Shown: positions 45,595-55,829, counted from the stretch's first letter. The stretch is 64,000 nucleotides of DNA from Cellulophaga fucicola (GCF_900119145.1 NZ_FPIY01000004.1:124001-188000); one strand, 5' to 3'. The notes: generated from the sequence alone by a model not told the origin. A program made the numbers and translations.

Positions 45595-47265
45595 ATGAAA
45601 ACAAAACTGTTTTACTTGTTAGCTGTCGTTTTATGCGTTGGTATTTGCAACGCACAAACGTATGCCAAAAACGGTATGGTTGTATCAGACAATAATGCCG
45701 CATCTAAAGCTGGCTCAGAAATCCTTAAAAAAGGAGGTAATGCAATAGACGCTACGGTTGCAACTGCCTTTGCCTTAGCTGTTACACACCCACAAGCAGG
45801 TAATATTGGCGGTGGTGGTTTTTTAGTTTTTATGAAATCTGATGGTAACGCTACAACTATAGATTTTAGAGAAAAAGCACCTTTAAAAGCTACTACAGAT
45901 ATGTTTTTAGACAAAGAAGGTAATTTAATATCTGGCTCTAATCACAACGGCTTACAATCTGTTGGTGTTCCTGGTACTGTAGCCGGTTTATATATGGCAC
46001 ATAAAAAATACGGAAAACTACCTTGGGCTTCGTTAGTACAACCTGCAATAGATTTAGCCGAAAATGGTGTTTCGCTATCTTACACATTATACAAACACGC
46101 ATTACATTATAAAAAAGAATCTGAATTTATGGCCAATTATTTTACCAATGAAAAAGGTGAAATAACACAAATGGATGAAATTTGGAAACAACCTGTACTT
46201 GCTGCTACTTTAAAAGAAATTAGAGACAATGGCAAAGATGGCTTTTACAAAGGAAAAGTAGCCAAGGAAATTGCTCGTTTTATGAAGAAAAACGACGGCC
46301 TTATTACGCTAAAAGACTTAGCTAAATATGATGCAGTAGAAAGAGAGCCATTAAAAGGCACGTATAAAGGGCACGACATCTTTGTAATGCCACCTCCTAG
46401 CTCTGGTGGTGTTGCTCTTTTAGAAATGATGAATATTATGGAACTAGCAGATTTTACAAACGCGCCGTTTAATTCTACTCCTTATGTACATTTGGTTGCA
46501 GAAGCTATGCGTAGAGCTTTTGCAGATAGAGCAGAACATTTAGGGGATCCTGACTTTAATTTAGATATGCCTATAGACAAGTTAACCTCTAAAGAGTTTG
46601 CTAAAAACAGGTACAACAATATAGATTGGAAAAAAGCATCTGTTAGCGATTCTACTAAATTTGGACAAATTTACGATGGCAAAAATACAACACACGTATC
46701 TATATTAGACAAAGAAGGCAATGCTGTTTCTTTAACATATACACTAGAACACTCCTACGGCTCTAGATTAGGCTCTCCAAAACTTGGATTTATTTTTAAT
46801 AATGAAATGGGCGACTTTAATCCGCAACCAGGTTACACAAATAGCAAAGGCTTAATAGGTTCTGCTGCTAATATTATTAAGCCAGAAAAAAGAATGCTTT
46901 CTAGTATGACTCCTACAATTGTTGCTAAAGATGGTAAGGCCGTTTTGGTTATAGGCAGCCCTGGTGGAAGAACAATTATAAACACGGTTTTTCAAACAGT
47001 TTTAAATGTAATTGAGTTTGATATGCCTATACATAAAGCCATTGAAGCTATGAAAATTCACCACCAATGGTTACCAGATCGTATTTTGTACGAAAAAGAT
47101 TTATTATCACCAGATACAGTAAAAGCTTTAGAGGCTATGGGACACACAATGGTAGAACGCGAGCATCTAGGCAGATTAATGGGTATTACTGTTGATACTG
47201 AAAATAAAGTTTATGTAGGAGCATCAGACTCATCTAGTCCAGATGGCGGTGCTGTTGGTTATTAA
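45595..47265 (+). CDS. ggt: Gamma-glutamyltransferase
   Basis: 556 residues with a signal peptide (KLFYLLAVVLCVGICNAQ). GGNAIDATVATAFALAVTHPQAGNIGGGGFLVF, FREKAP, and the autoprocessing/catalytic NTTHVSILDKEGNAVSLTYTL (Thr near residue 364), then PTIVAKDGKAVLVIGSPGGRTIINTVFQ. Cleaves gamma-glutamyl bonds such as glutathione in the periplasm. Both halves of the heterodimer precursor are present. Confidence 0.97.
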   Translation: MKTKLFYLLAVVLCVGICNAQTYAKNGMVVSDNNAASKAGSEILKKGGNAIDATVATAFALAVTHPQAGNIGGGGFLVFMKSDGNATTIDFREKAPLKATTDMFLDKEGNLISGSNHNGLQSVGVPGTVAGLYMAHKKYGKLPWASLVQPAIDLAENGVSLSYTLYKHALHYKKESEFMANYFTNEKGEITQMDEIWKQPVLAATLKEIRDNGKDGFYKGKVAKEIARFMKKNDGLITLKDLAKYDAVEREPLKGTYKGHDIFVMPPPSSGGVALLEMMNIMELADFTNAPFNSTPYVHLVAEAMRRAFADRAEHLGDPDFNLDMPIDKLTSKEFAKNRYNNIDWKKASVSDSTKFGQIYDGKNTTHVSILDKEGNAVSLTYTLEHSYGSRLGSPKLGFIFNNEMGDFNPQPGYTNSKGLIGSAANIIKPEKRMLSSMTPTIVAKDGKAVLVIGSPGGRTIINTVFQTVLNVIEFDMPIHKAIEAMKIHHQWLPDRILYEKDLLSPDTVKALEAMGHTMVEREHLGRLMGITVDTENKVYVGASDSSSPDGGAVGY

Positions 47266-47282
47266 TTTTAATACATTTTATT

Positions 47283-47648
47283 TTGAAAACTATTAACCTA
47301 CAAGAAAAACAAAGCAAGTTTAGCAAACAGTGGCATCCGCACCAAATTGCTGTTGTAGACAATATGCAGGTACTTTTAGCCAAATTAAAGGGCGACTTTG
47401 TTTGGCACGCACACGAGAATGAAGATGAACTTTTTCAGGTTCTAAAAGGCACTTTATATATGCAATTTAGAGACCGTACAGAAATTGTTAAAGAAGGTGA
47501 AATTATTGTGATTCCTAAAGGTATAGAGCATTGCCCTAGAACCAAAAATGATGAAGTTGTAGAGGTTTTATTATTTGAAAAACTATCTATCTCGCACACA
47601 GGTACTGTTATTGACGAGAAAACACAAACTGAATATCCAAAAATATAA
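47283..47648 (+). CDS. Cupin-domain protein
   Basis: 121 residues with a TTG start 17 bases after ggt. One cupin barrel: WHAHENEDELFQVLKGTLYMQF (motif 1, His/His/Glu) and GEIIVIPKGIEHCPRT (motif 2, His). A metal-binding small cupin of unknown substrate. Next gene starts 2 bases later. Confidence 0.85.
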   Translation: MKTINLQEKQSKFSKQWHPHQIAVVDNMQVLLAKLKGDFVWHAHENEDELFQVLKGTLYMQFRDRTEIVKEGEIIVIPKGIEHCPRTKNDEVVEVLLFEKLSISHTGTVIDEKTQTEYPKI

Positions 47649-47650
47649 TA

Positions 47651-48589
47651 ATGAAAGTATTGCATTTAGATAAAAATCATCCTTTAATAATAGAACAATT
47701 TAAAGGTTTTGGCTTTATAAATGATGTAGATTATACAGCAACTAAACAAGAAGTAGAAGCTATTATTCATAACTACGAAGGCTTAATTATACGCAGTAGA
47801 TTTCCGTTAGACAAAACATTTTTAGACAAAGCAAACAACTTAAAATTTATAGGAAGATTAGGTGCTGGTCTAGAAAATATTGATACCGATTACGCCACAA
47901 AAAAAGGCATTTTTTTAGCCTCTGCGCCAGAAGGCAACCGTAATGCTGTTGGCGAACATACATTGGGTATGATTTTATCTTTGTTTAACAAACTAAACAA
48001 AGCAGACCAAGAAGTACGTAACGGAAAATGGGACAGAGAAGGCAACCGTGGAATTGAGTTAGACGGCAAAACTGTGGGCATAATTGGCTACGGAAATATG
48101 GGCAATGCATTTGCTAAAAAACTACGTGGTTTTGATGTTGATGTTATTTGTTATGACATTAAAGATGGTGTTGGCAACGAAAATGCAACACAAGTATCTC
48201 TAGAAGAATTGCAACAAAAAGCAGATGTATTAAGTTTACACGTACCACAAACAGAGCTTACCAAAAATATGGTGACAAGTACATTTATAAATGGCTTTAA
48301 AAAGTCGTTTTGGTTGTTTAATACAGCTCGTGGTAAATGTGTAGTAACAGCAGATTTAGTGGCCGCACTAAAAGAAGGTAAAATAGTAGGCGCAGGTTTA
48401 GACGTTTTAGAATACGAAAAAGCATCTTTTGAACATATGTTTACAGATAAGGAGTTACCAGAAGCTTTTCAATATTTAATACATTCTGATAAGGTTTTAC
48501 TTAGTCCACATGTTGGCGGATGGACTGTTGAAAGCAAAATTAAACTAGCGCAAACTATTGTAGACAAGGTAAAAGCAAAGTTTTTGTAA
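47651..48589 (+). CDS. D-2-hydroxyacid / phosphoglycerate dehydrogenase-like
   Basis: 312 residues. NAD-binding GIIGYGNMGNAFAKKL, NIDTDYATKKGIFLASAPEGN, NTARGKCV (substrate Arg), GLDVLEYEK (Glu) and SPHVGGWT (His) complete the catalytic triad. Length without an ACT domain fits short 3-phosphoglycerate dehydrogenases or related hydroxyacid dehydrogenases. Substrate not fixed. Confidence 0.9.
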   Translation: MKVLHLDKNHPLIIEQFKGFGFINDVDYTATKQEVEAIIHNYEGLIIRSRFPLDKTFLDKANNLKFIGRLGAGLENIDTDYATKKGIFLASAPEGNRNAVGEHTLGMILSLFNKLNKADQEVRNGKWDREGNRGIELDGKTVGIIGYGNMGNAFAKKLRGFDVDVICYDIKDGVGNENATQVSLEELQQKADVLSLHVPQTELTKNMVTSTFINGFKKSFWLFNTARGKCVVTADLVAALKEGKIVGAGLDVLEYEKASFEHMFTDKELPEAFQYLIHSDKVLLSPHVGGWTVESKIKLAQTIVDKVKAKFL

Positions 48590-48617
48590 CTTTAAAACAA
48601 CCAATACACCAGCAATT

Positions 48618-49073
48618 ATGCAATCTAAAGCAACTACTCCAGAAGAATACATTAAAGAGCTGCCAGAAGAACGTAAGGAAGCTGTTTCTAAAATTAGAGA
48701 AACAATTTTAAATAATATTCCTGCTGGTTTTACAGAAACTATGAGTTATGGTATGTTAGGCTATGTTGTACCACATACTTTATATGCAGATGGCTACCAT
48801 TGTGACCCAAAGTTGCCGCTACCGTTTATGAATGTGGCATCGCAAAAAAACTTTATAGCATTGTATCATTCTGGAATTTATGCAGACCCAGAACTTTTAA
48901 ATTGGTTTACTACAGAATATCCTAAGCATTGCAAACGCAAATTAGATACGGGCAAGAGTTGTATAAGATTTAAAAAGATAGATGATATCCCATACGAGTT
49001 AATTGGTGAGTTAGCAGCTAAAATGACCGTACAGCAATGGGTAAATTTATACGAGAAAAACACTAAAAAATAA
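48618..49073 (+). CDS. DUF1801-family protein
   Basis: 151 residues. TTPEEYIKELPEERKEAVSKIRETILNNIPAGFTETMSYGMLGYVVP is the DUF1801 pattern, small domains related to YdhG/iron-sulfur scaffolds and of unknown function. Same strand as, and 7 bases before, a glyoxalase-fold gene. Confidence 0.88.
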   Translation: MQSKATTPEEYIKELPEERKEAVSKIRETILNNIPAGFTETMSYGMLGYVVPHTLYADGYHCDPKLPLPFMNVASQKNFIALYHSGIYADPELLNWFTTEYPKHCKRKLDTGKSCIRFKKIDDIPYELIGELAAKMTVQQWVNLYEKNTKK

Positions 49074-49080
49074 AACCGAT

Positions 49081-49464
49081 ATGAAAAGAGTTACAGGCTT
49101 AGGAGGTTTCTTTTTTAAAACAGAAGATCCAGATAAAATTAAACAATGGTACAAAGAAAGGTTAGGTCTAGATACAGACCAGTACGGCTGTACTTTTTGG
49201 TGGAAAGACAAAGAAGGAAATGATTGCAGTACACAGTGGAGTCCAATGAAAAATGACACTACGTATTTTGAACCCAGTAAATCTTCTTTTATGATGAATT
49301 TTAGGGTAGAAAACTTAGTAGAGTTATTAGAAGTATTAAAAGCAGAAGGTGTTACTATTGTTGGTAAAATAGAAGAATATAGCTATGGTAAATTTGGATG
49401 GATACTAGACCCTGACGGAAATAAACTAGAATTATGGGAGCCAAAAGATGATGCTTTTAAGTAA
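49081..49464 (+). CDS. VOC/glyoxalase-fold protein
   Basis: 127 residues. GLGGFFFKTEDPDKIKQWYKERLGLDTDQYGCTFWW and FGWILDPDGNKLELWEP give the two beta-alpha-beta-beta-beta modules of a vicinal-oxygen-chelate domain; the C-terminal Glu in KLELWE is a metal-ligand position. Enzyme or resistance role unknown. Confidence 0.9.
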   Translation: MKRVTGLGGFFFKTEDPDKIKQWYKERLGLDTDQYGCTFWWKDKEGNDCSTQWSPMKNDTTYFEPSKSSFMMNFRVENLVELLEVLKAEGVTIVGKIEEYSYGKFGWILDPDGNKLELWEPKDDAFK

Positions 49465-49523
49465 TAATTAAAAAAAATTACTACATTTATCTCACAATTA
49501 AATAAAACCAACACACAAAAATT

Positions 49524-49907
49524 ATGTCAGAAGAAAACAAGGATTTTGCTGATGAAGCAAAAGAAACAACAAACGAATTTGCAGAAGGCGCTAAAGAAGC
49601 TGCTAATGATATATCTGAAGGCCTGAACAATATGGCTGGTGGAGAAAACAAGAAAATGTTAACAGGTCTTTTAGCAATTTTTCTAGGTTCTTTTGGAGTT
49701 CATAAATTTATTTTAGGCTACCAAAAAGAAGGTATTATTTTAGCAGCAACTACAGTGGTAGGTATTCTTACAGCCTGTCTTTTAGTTGGGTATTTATTAC
49801 TTATGGCTACTTGGATTATCGGTATCATAGAAGGTATTATATACCTAACAAAATCTGATGAAGAATTCTACAATACATACCAAGTAGGTAGAAAACCTTG
49901 GTTCTAG
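49524..49907 (+). CDS. TM2-domain membrane protein
   Basis: 127 residues. An acidic amphipathic N-terminus (KETTNEFAEGAKEAANDISEGLNNMAG) precedes the TM2 domain: NKKMLTGLLAIFLGSFGVHKFILGYQKEGI and a second helix ending in IIGIIEGIIYLT. Role unknown; envelope protein. Confidence 0.88.
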   Translation: MSEENKDFADEAKETTNEFAEGAKEAANDISEGLNNMAGGENKKMLTGLLAIFLGSFGVHKFILGYQKEGIILAATTVVGILTACLLVGYLLLMATWIIGIIEGIIYLTKSDEEFYNTYQVGRKPWF

Positions 49908-49929
49908 AACTAAAAAAAAATACAATATA

Positions 49930-49966
49930 CAAAAAGGCTATCTATTCTATAGATGGCCTTTTTTAG
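49930..49966. terminator. Bidirectional intrinsic terminator
   Basis: GGCTATCTAT (49936-49945) pairs with ATAGATGGCC (49949-49958) with one wobble, flanked by A- and T-runs, between converging genes. Confidence 0.82.
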
Positions 49967-50973
49967 TTTACAGGCTCATAGTTTAAGGGCAATGTATTTG
50001 CTATTCTAAGCAAGCCCATATCACCACCAAACAACACAACATCTACAGGAGAATGGTTGCCGTAAGCATCTATATTAAATGTATTTTGAGTTACTACCAC
50101 AAAAGAATTACTCCATCTATTATACAATACATTTAGTCGTTCTAAGGTCTGCTCTACTTTAGTATTGTCATCTCCTATTTTTTCAACATTATAATACTCA
50201 TAAGGGTTAACTTCTAGACTTTCTTTAAAAATTCTAAAGTTTTCCTCGGTAAGTTTCTTTGCTGATAATGCCCTCATAAAATGCAATGTAGAACCAAAAT
50301 AAGTGATTTTTCTATTTTTAATATACTTCTGCTTTACTTTACCATTCAACTCTTTAAACAATGCCGTACCAGCATAAAATACAGATCCTGTTAACCTAAA
50401 ACCATTGATATTAGTTTTATATCGAACCTCAAAATCTTGTAAGTAATACTCTAAAACATAACCTAGAAATTTATTTTGTACTAATATTGGCTTTGATGCA
50501 AATGCATATAAAACATCTTCTTTTTTACTGTAATACAATCGCACATCATCTTCATTTAAAATTTTACATTTTAATGCTGGCAATGTAGATCCTAAAAACT
50601 GATTTCTAAAGATTCGTAATTTTTTTTCCCTGCTCCAAGTGTCTGGCTCTAAAATAACCTCGTTTAATTGCTCTACAGCTTCTTGCAAATAAATAGTACC
50701 TATAGAGGTTTTACCAACCGCACTTACTACTTTATTCTTAAATCCAAAGTAAGTTATTACCAAGGATGCAGTTATATTTTTTTCTGTAGAAATACTAAAA
50801 TAACCATCTGTATTAGTAACCACACCAATAGTTGTACCATCATAAAAAACAGATGCTCCTTGCAATGGCTCTTTACTAACCTCATCTAAGATATAGCCAG
50901 TAACTGTATTTTGCGTAAATGCTTGTAAAAAAAGAAGTGCAAATAAAAAAAAGAGTCTTGTTTTCATTTGCAC
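49963..50973 (-). CDS. Carboxypeptidase-regulatory-like domain outer-membrane/secreted protein
   Basis: 336 residues, signal peptide MKTRLFFLFALLFLQAFT. Residues ~22-100 are a CarboxypepD_reg-like domain (VTGYILDEVSKEPLQGASVFYDGTTIGVVTNTDGYFSI). The rest (~240 residues, FRNQFLGSTLPALKCKILNEDDVRLYY) is an uncharacterised flavobacterial extension. No TonB barrel follows within the gene. Role unknown. Confidence 0.85.
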   Translation of the reverse strand: MQMKTRLFFLFALLFLQAFTQNTVTGYILDEVSKEPLQGASVFYDGTTIGVVTNTDGYFSISTEKNITASLVITYFGFKNKVVSAVGKTSIGTIYLQEAVEQLNEVILEPDTWSREKKLRIFRNQFLGSTLPALKCKILNEDDVRLYYSKKEDVLYAFASKPILVQNKFLGYVLEYYLQDFEVRYKTNINGFRLTGSVFYAGTALFKELNGKVKQKYIKNRKITYFGSTLHFMRALSAKKLTEENFRIFKESLEVNPYEYYNVEKIGDDNTKVEQTLERLNVLYNRWSNSFVVVTQNTFNIDAYGNHSPVDVVLFGGDMGLLRIANTLPLNYEPVN

Positions 50974-50979
50974 TTTGTG

Positions 50980-52788
50980 TTATTCTGTAGTTCCGTTGTG
51001 TAGCTTCTGCTCTAATTCTGCCTGAAATTCTTCCATAACAGGTTTTACAGTGCTTTCTGGTATATCTGCTATTTTTATATACATTAACCCATCTACAGAG
51101 TTATTAAAAAGCGGATCCACATTAAAAGCTACCACTTTTGCATTTTGTTTAATGTACTTCTTAATTAAAACTGGCAGGCGTAAATTTCCTGGCTCTACCT
51201 CATCAATAAGCCTATCAAACTTATTTAAATCCGCTTCTGTTTCATCAAAAATAAATTCTTTATCTGCGTCTTTTAATTTTACTTTAAACTCCTTTTTAGG
51301 TCTAATATATTGAGCCACATACGGGTCCCAGTAATTAGACTTCATAAACTCTATCATTAATGACTTAGAGAAATTAGAAAACTGGTTACTTATGCTTACA
51401 CCACCAATTAAGTATTTGTACTCTGGGTGCCTAAGTGTTGTATGCACAATTCCTTTCCATAATAAAAATAAAGGCATTGGTTTTTGCTGGTACTCTTTTA
51501 CTATATAAGCCCTACCCATTTCTATGGTTTGCTGCATCATACCATACAATTCTGGTTCTAGTCTAAAAAGATCTTGAACATAAAAACCATCTATACCATA
51601 TTTTTTAAATATTTCTGCACCAAGTCCCATGCGGTAAGCACCAACTATAGCTTTACCATCATCATCCCAAAGAAATAAATGGTGGTAATAATTATCGAAC
51701 TCATCTAAATCTATAGCTTTGTTTGTTCCCTCGCCAATAGCTCTAAAAGTAATTTCTCTTTGTCTGCCTATCTCCTGTAAAATGTAAGGCATATCCTCTG
51801 CTGTGGCTAAAAACACCTCATAAGATTTACTTTGTAAAAGCCTACAGTCTTTTTTACGCAGTTCTTCAATTTCTTTTTCTATAAGGTCTCTGCTAATAGG
51901 AGTTGCTATTTTTTTTGGAGCCTTAGGAATTTTAAGTGTTGTAGGTACTTTATCTATAAGCCTTTCTTTTTCAAAAGCGTTAGATAGCATATATGTTTTT
52001 CTACGCAGTAAGTCTGTAAAGTCTGCTAAGCTACTATGCTCTTTTTGGGTTTTTACAGATATAGGCTGACCAATTCTAACCTTAATAACTCTATTTTTTT
52101 GAGTAGTTACTTCAGAAGGTAATTTAGCGGTTCTAAAAACATCACTAATTTTAGACAACCTGTAAAACAACCTACTATTTTTAGCGTGAAAATAGATAGG
52201 TACAACAGGAACTTCTGCTCTTCTAATAAGCTTTAACGCCGTTTCTTCCCAAGGTTTATCTACAATTAACTTACCATCTCTGTATGTAGATACTTCCCCT
52301 GCTGGAAAAATACCTAATGGATGTCCGCCTCTTAAGTGTAGCATCGCATTTTTAAATCCGGCTAAACTACTTTTTGCATCTTTTCTAGACTCAAAAGGAT
52401 TTACCGGAAGTATGTAAGGAGACATTGGCTCTATTCTGTTTAACAGAAAGTTAGCCATTATTTTAAAGTCTGCTCTATGTTGCAACAATAATTTTAACAA
52501 CAAAACACCATCTATACCACCTAACGGATGATTAGATATTGTTATGTATGCGCCATCTTTAGGAAGTCTTTTAAAATCTTCCTCTGGAATCTCAAATTTA
52601 ATTTGATAATGCTCTAAAATAGCATCTAAAAAAGCGGTCTCTGTTAGATGTTTATGATCGTCATAAAAGGCATTAATACTAGATATTTTAGTCACCTTCA
52701 TTAACAACCAACCTATAAAAGTGCCAACAAAACCAAACTTATCTACTTTAATGGCCTGTGCAACTTCTTTTGCTGTAACTAATCCCAT
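50980..52788 (-). CDS. PlsC-type acyltransferase fused to GNAT/OlsB-like N-acyltransferase
   Basis: 602 residues. N-terminal ~290: lysophosphatidate acyltransferase with ISNHPLGGIDGVLL (NHxxxxD) and GIFPAGEVSTYRDG. C-terminal ~270: GNAT-like hemolysin/ornithine-lipid synthase segment (SKSYEVFLATAEDMPYILQEIGRQREITFRAIGEGT, VGAYRMGLGAEI, GRAYIVKEYQ). Together they can make an acyl-amino-acid lipid such as an ornithine lipid, as in fused OlsF proteins; product inferred. Six bases upstream of the carboxypeptidase-regulatory gene's start. Confidence 0.88.
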   Translation of the reverse strand: MGLVTAKEVAQAIKVDKFGFVGTFIGWLLMKVTKISSINAFYDDHKHLTETAFLDAILEHYQIKFEIPEEDFKRLPKDGAYITISNHPLGGIDGVLLLKLLLQHRADFKIMANFLLNRIEPMSPYILPVNPFESRKDAKSSLAGFKNAMLHLRGGHPLGIFPAGEVSTYRDGKLIVDKPWEETALKLIRRAEVPVVPIYFHAKNSRLFYRLSKISDVFRTAKLPSEVTTQKNRVIKVRIGQPISVKTQKEHSSLADFTDLLRRKTYMLSNAFEKERLIDKVPTTLKIPKAPKKIATPISRDLIEKEIEELRKKDCRLLQSKSYEVFLATAEDMPYILQEIGRQREITFRAIGEGTNKAIDLDEFDNYYHHLFLWDDDGKAIVGAYRMGLGAEIFKKYGIDGFYVQDLFRLEPELYGMMQQTIEMGRAYIVKEYQQKPMPLFLLWKGIVHTTLRHPEYKYLIGGVSISNQFSNFSKSLMIEFMKSNYWDPYVAQYIRPKKEFKVKLKDADKEFIFDETEADLNKFDRLIDEVEPGNLRLPVLIKKYIKQNAKVVAFNVDPLFNNSVDGLMYIKIADIPESTVKPVMEEFQAELEQKLHNGTTE

Positions 52789-52806
52789 ACATTATATTGT
52801 GATAAA

Positions 52807-52839
52807 CAAATATAACTTATTAGTTTTAATGTAAAACAA
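52807..52839 (-). promoter_or_regulatory. Promoter of the acyltransferase fusion gene
   Basis: On the minus strand TTG (52839-52837), 22 bases, TATATTTG (52814-52807), a TAnnTTTG element ending 19 bases before the ATG at 52788. Confidence 0.5.
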
Positions 52840-52867
52840 TGTAGGTTATTTTAATGCCAATAATATG

Positions 52868-54118
52868 TTACTTTACTACCAGTTGCACCGTTTCTTTAGC
52901 TCTTTGTTCTAGTAAAATTTCTTTTCCATTTTGTATGCTAGCAATAGCTTCTGGTGTAAAATGACGAATTGTAAACAAAGACACTCCCTCTTGGTGCACT
53001 ACCTTAAATTTACCCTTTAATATGTTTAATAAATCTTGCAACCTATCAAACTTATTATCTACACAAACAGAAAAACTAATAGCAGAATTTTGTATTAAAT
53101 CTACCTTCATTTTATGGTCGTGTAGTAACTTAAATAGTTCACTTATACTATCTTCTACAATAAAAGAAAAGTCTAAAGAAGAAAGTTTCATTAACACTAG
53201 GTCTCTTTTAATTATAAAACAAGGAACTTTTGGTTCTATGCCATTACCCTTACCAACTATAGTACCCGGATCTAGTGGATTTAAAAAAGATTTTACACGC
53301 AACGGAATTTCCTTACGCTGTAAAGGCTGTAATGTTTTAGGATGAATTACAGATGCTCCGTAAAAAGCAAGTTCTATTGCCTCTCTGTACGATATTTTGT
53401 TTAACAACTGTGTTTCTTCAAAATATCTTGGATCTGCGTTTAAAACACCAGGTACATCTTTCCAGATAGTTACCTCTGTTGCATTTAAGCAATATGCTAA
53501 TATGGCCGCAGTATAATCAGACCCTTCTCTACCCAAAGTAGTTGTAAAATTATTATCATCACTCCCTAAAAAACCTTGTGTTATATTAAGTTTGCTTTTG
53601 TCTATACCGGCAGTAATTCTTTCTTGGGTTTTATCCCAATCTACAATAGCATCTCTGTAATTATCGCTAGTTTTTATAAAATCTCTAACATCTAACCAGT
53701 TACTTTTTATGTTTACTTCATTTAAGTAAGCATCTAAAATTGTGGTAGATAATAATTCTCCATACCCAACAACTTGGTCATAAACAAAACTGCGTTTTGG
53801 TGATTTATTCCAAGCTAAAAAACCCTGGACCTCATCAAACAAGACCTTAACCTTACCATAAACCTCGTGTTGTTTGTTTTCAAAAAGATCGTTTAAAATC
53901 TTACTATGGAAATCTACAACTTCTTGTATTGCCGCTGGCAAAGCAGATTTATCTTTAAAATATGCATTTACTATACTCTCCATAGCGTTTGTAGTTTTGC
54001 CCATTGCAGAAACCACAACTAATGTGTTCGTATGTCCAACTTGTTGCAACACATTTACAACATTTTTTACACCAGCAGCATCTTTTACAGAAGCGCCACC
54101 AAACTTAAAAATCTTCAT
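52868..54118 (-). CDS. Aspartate kinase
   Basis: 416 residues. KFGGASVKDAAGVKN (ATP site), SAMGKTTN, TLGREGSDYTAAILA and WKDVPGVLNADPRY are diagnostic; the C-terminal ~120 residues form ACT-type regulatory sequence. Phosphorylates aspartate at the head of the lysine/threonine/methionine pathway. Monofunctional, not fused to homoserine dehydrogenase. Confidence 0.95.
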   Translation of the reverse strand: MKIFKFGGASVKDAAGVKNVVNVLQQVGHTNTLVVVSAMGKTTNAMESIVNAYFKDKSALPAAIQEVVDFHSKILNDLFENKQHEVYGKVKVLFDEVQGFLAWNKSPKRSFVYDQVVGYGELLSTTILDAYLNEVNIKSNWLDVRDFIKTSDNYRDAIVDWDKTQERITAGIDKSKLNITQGFLGSDDNNFTTTLGREGSDYTAAILAYCLNATEVTIWKDVPGVLNADPRYFEETQLLNKISYREAIELAFYGASVIHPKTLQPLQRKEIPLRVKSFLNPLDPGTIVGKGNGIEPKVPCFIIKRDLVLMKLSSLDFSFIVEDSISELFKLLHDHKMKVDLIQNSAISFSVCVDNKFDRLQDLLNILKGKFKVVHQEGVSLFTIRHFTPEAIASIQNGKEILLEQRAKETVQLVVK

Positions 54119-54156
54119 TCTATACCTTGTATTAAAAACTTACGCAACTAAGGTTG

Positions 54157-54636
54157 TTATAAGTTTGCTATGTAATTTTCTATTCCTTTTTCGTTTAAAT
54201 GTACAACGTCCCAATCTCTTTTTACGTCTGCACCTTTACTTTGGTAAAATTTTATTGCTGGCTCGTTCCAATCTAAAACCTCCCAACATATACGTTTTAC
54301 ACCCTGCTTATGGCCGTATTTAACTACCTCATCTAACAACGACGTTCCTAAACCAGTACCACGCATTTTTTTAGTTACAATTAAATCTTCTAAATGTAAA
54401 ACAGGACCTTTCCAAGTAGAGTATCTATTATATACCAAAGCCGTACCAACTATGCCATTATTTACTTCCGCTACAAAACAATGAAATAATTTATAGTCGC
54501 CAAAACCATCTAAAATTAAATCTTCTACAGTTACTTCTACAGCCTCTGGTTCCTTCTCAAAAAGAGCCAATTCCCTAATTAAATCAAGGACTTGAGCCAT
54601 ATCCTCTTGTGTTGCTTCTCTTATTAAATATTCCAT
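54157..54636 (-). CDS. GNAT-family N-acetyltransferase (SSAT-like)
   Basis: 159 residues from the ATG at 54636 (MEYLIREATQEDMAQVL); the upstream extension is not conserved in style. LALFEKEPEAVEVTVEDLILDGFG and the acetyl-CoA loop VTKKMRGTGLGTSLLDEV resemble diamine N-acetyltransferase (spermidine or thialysine type). Substrate probably a polyamine or basic amine. Confidence 0.87.
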   Translation of the reverse strand: MEYLIREATQEDMAQVLDLIRELALFEKEPEAVEVTVEDLILDGFGDYKLFHCFVAEVNNGIVGTALVYNRYSTWKGPVLHLEDLIVTKKMRGTGLGTSLLDEVVKYGHKQGVKRICWEVLDWNEPAIKFYQSKGADVKRDWDVVHLNEKGIENYIANL

Positions 54637-54749
54637 TTTTTTAGTTCTAATAATCTGCAAAGTAACACGTTTAAGCGACTTTATATTGCGAAAACGTTGT
54701 AGTATCACAAAATTATCGATATTTGTACTTAAATAAAACACCACCATTA

Positions 54750-55760
54750 ATGGACAAAAAACACAAAACTTTAGGAGAATTTATAATTGAGAATCAATCT
54801 TCATTTCAATACTCTTCTGGAGAGCTATCTAAACTAATAAATGCAATACGTTTAGCTGCTAAAGTGGTAAACCACGAGGTAAATAAAGCAGGACTAATAG
54901 ACATTTTAGGAGCTGCAGGAGACACCAACATACAAGGTGAAGACCAGCAAAAACTAGATGTATTAGCTAATGAAAAGTTTATACAAACCTTAAAAAACAG
55001 AGAAATTGTTTGTGGTATTGCGTCCGAAGAAGAGGACGATTTTATTAGTATTAACAGTCAGGATGAACAACACCAGAACAAATACATTGTACTTATAGAC
55101 CCACTAGACGGCTCGTCTAATATAGACGTAAACGTATCTGTAGGTACTATTTTCTCTATTTACCGTAGAGTAACTCCAGTAGGTACACCTGTAACCATAG
55201 AAGATTTTTTACAGCCAGGAGACAACCAAGTAGCAGCAGGTTATATTGTTTACGGTACATCTACAATGTTGGTGTATACAACAGGCGATGGTGTAAATGG
55301 TTTTACACTTAACCCAGCAATTGGTACTTTTTACTTATCGCACCCAAACATGCAGTTTCCTGAAACAGGTAAAATTTACTCTGTAAACGAAGGCAACTAT
55401 ATACACTTTCCGCAAGGTGTAAAAGATTATATAAAATATTGTCAGCAAGAAGAAGGAGACAGACCATACACCTCTAGATACATTGGTTCATTAGTATCAG
55501 ATTTTCATAGAAATATGATAAAAGGTGGTATTTACATGTACCCTAAAAGTAGTAAGGCCTCTGAAGGTAAATTACGATTGTTGTACGAGTGTAACCCAAT
55601 GGCATTTTTAGCAGAACAAGCTAACGGTAAGGCTAGTGATGGTAAAGGCCGTATTATGGAGTTAAAACCAACCGAATTGCACCAACGTGTACCATTTTTC
55701 TGTGGCAGTACTAAAATGGTAGAAAAAGCAGAAGAGTTTATTGCCAACGCACTTAAATAA
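54750..55760 (+). CDS. fbp: Fructose-1,6-bisphosphatase, class I
   Basis: 336 residues from the ATG at 54750 ([16 protein letters not shown]); a TTG 27 bases upstream is in frame but less likely. [48 protein letters not shown] metal and substrate site, and [26 protein letters not shown]. Gluconeogenic phosphatase. Confidence 0.97.
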   Translation: MDKKHKTLGEFIIENQSSFQYSSGELSKLINAIRLAAKVVNHEVNKAGLIDILGAAGDTNIQGEDQQKLDVLANEKFIQTLKNREIVCGIASEEEDDFISINSQDEQHQNKYIVLIDPLDGSSNIDVNVSVGTIFSIYRRVTPVGTPVTIEDFLQPGDNQVAAGYIVYGTSTMLVYTTGDGVNGFTLNPAIGTFYLSHPNMQFPETGKIYSVNEGNYIHFPQGVKDYIKYCQQEEGDRPYTSRYIGSLVSDFHRNMIKGGIYMYPKSSKASEGKLRLLYECNPMAFLAEQANGKASDGKGRIMELKPTELHQRVPFFCGSTKMVEKAEEFIANALK

Positions 55761-55780
55761 TTAAGTATCTTATAAAAACA

Positions 55781-55810
55781 AAAAACGAGGCAATTGCCTC
55801 GTTTTTTTTT
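55781..55810. terminator. Bidirectional intrinsic terminator
   Basis: Perfect palindrome CGAGGCAATTGCCTCG (55786-55801) between A-run and nine Ts, between converging fbp and terB-like genes. Confidence 0.87.
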
Positions 55811-55829
55811 ATACCTAAAAAGGAATATA

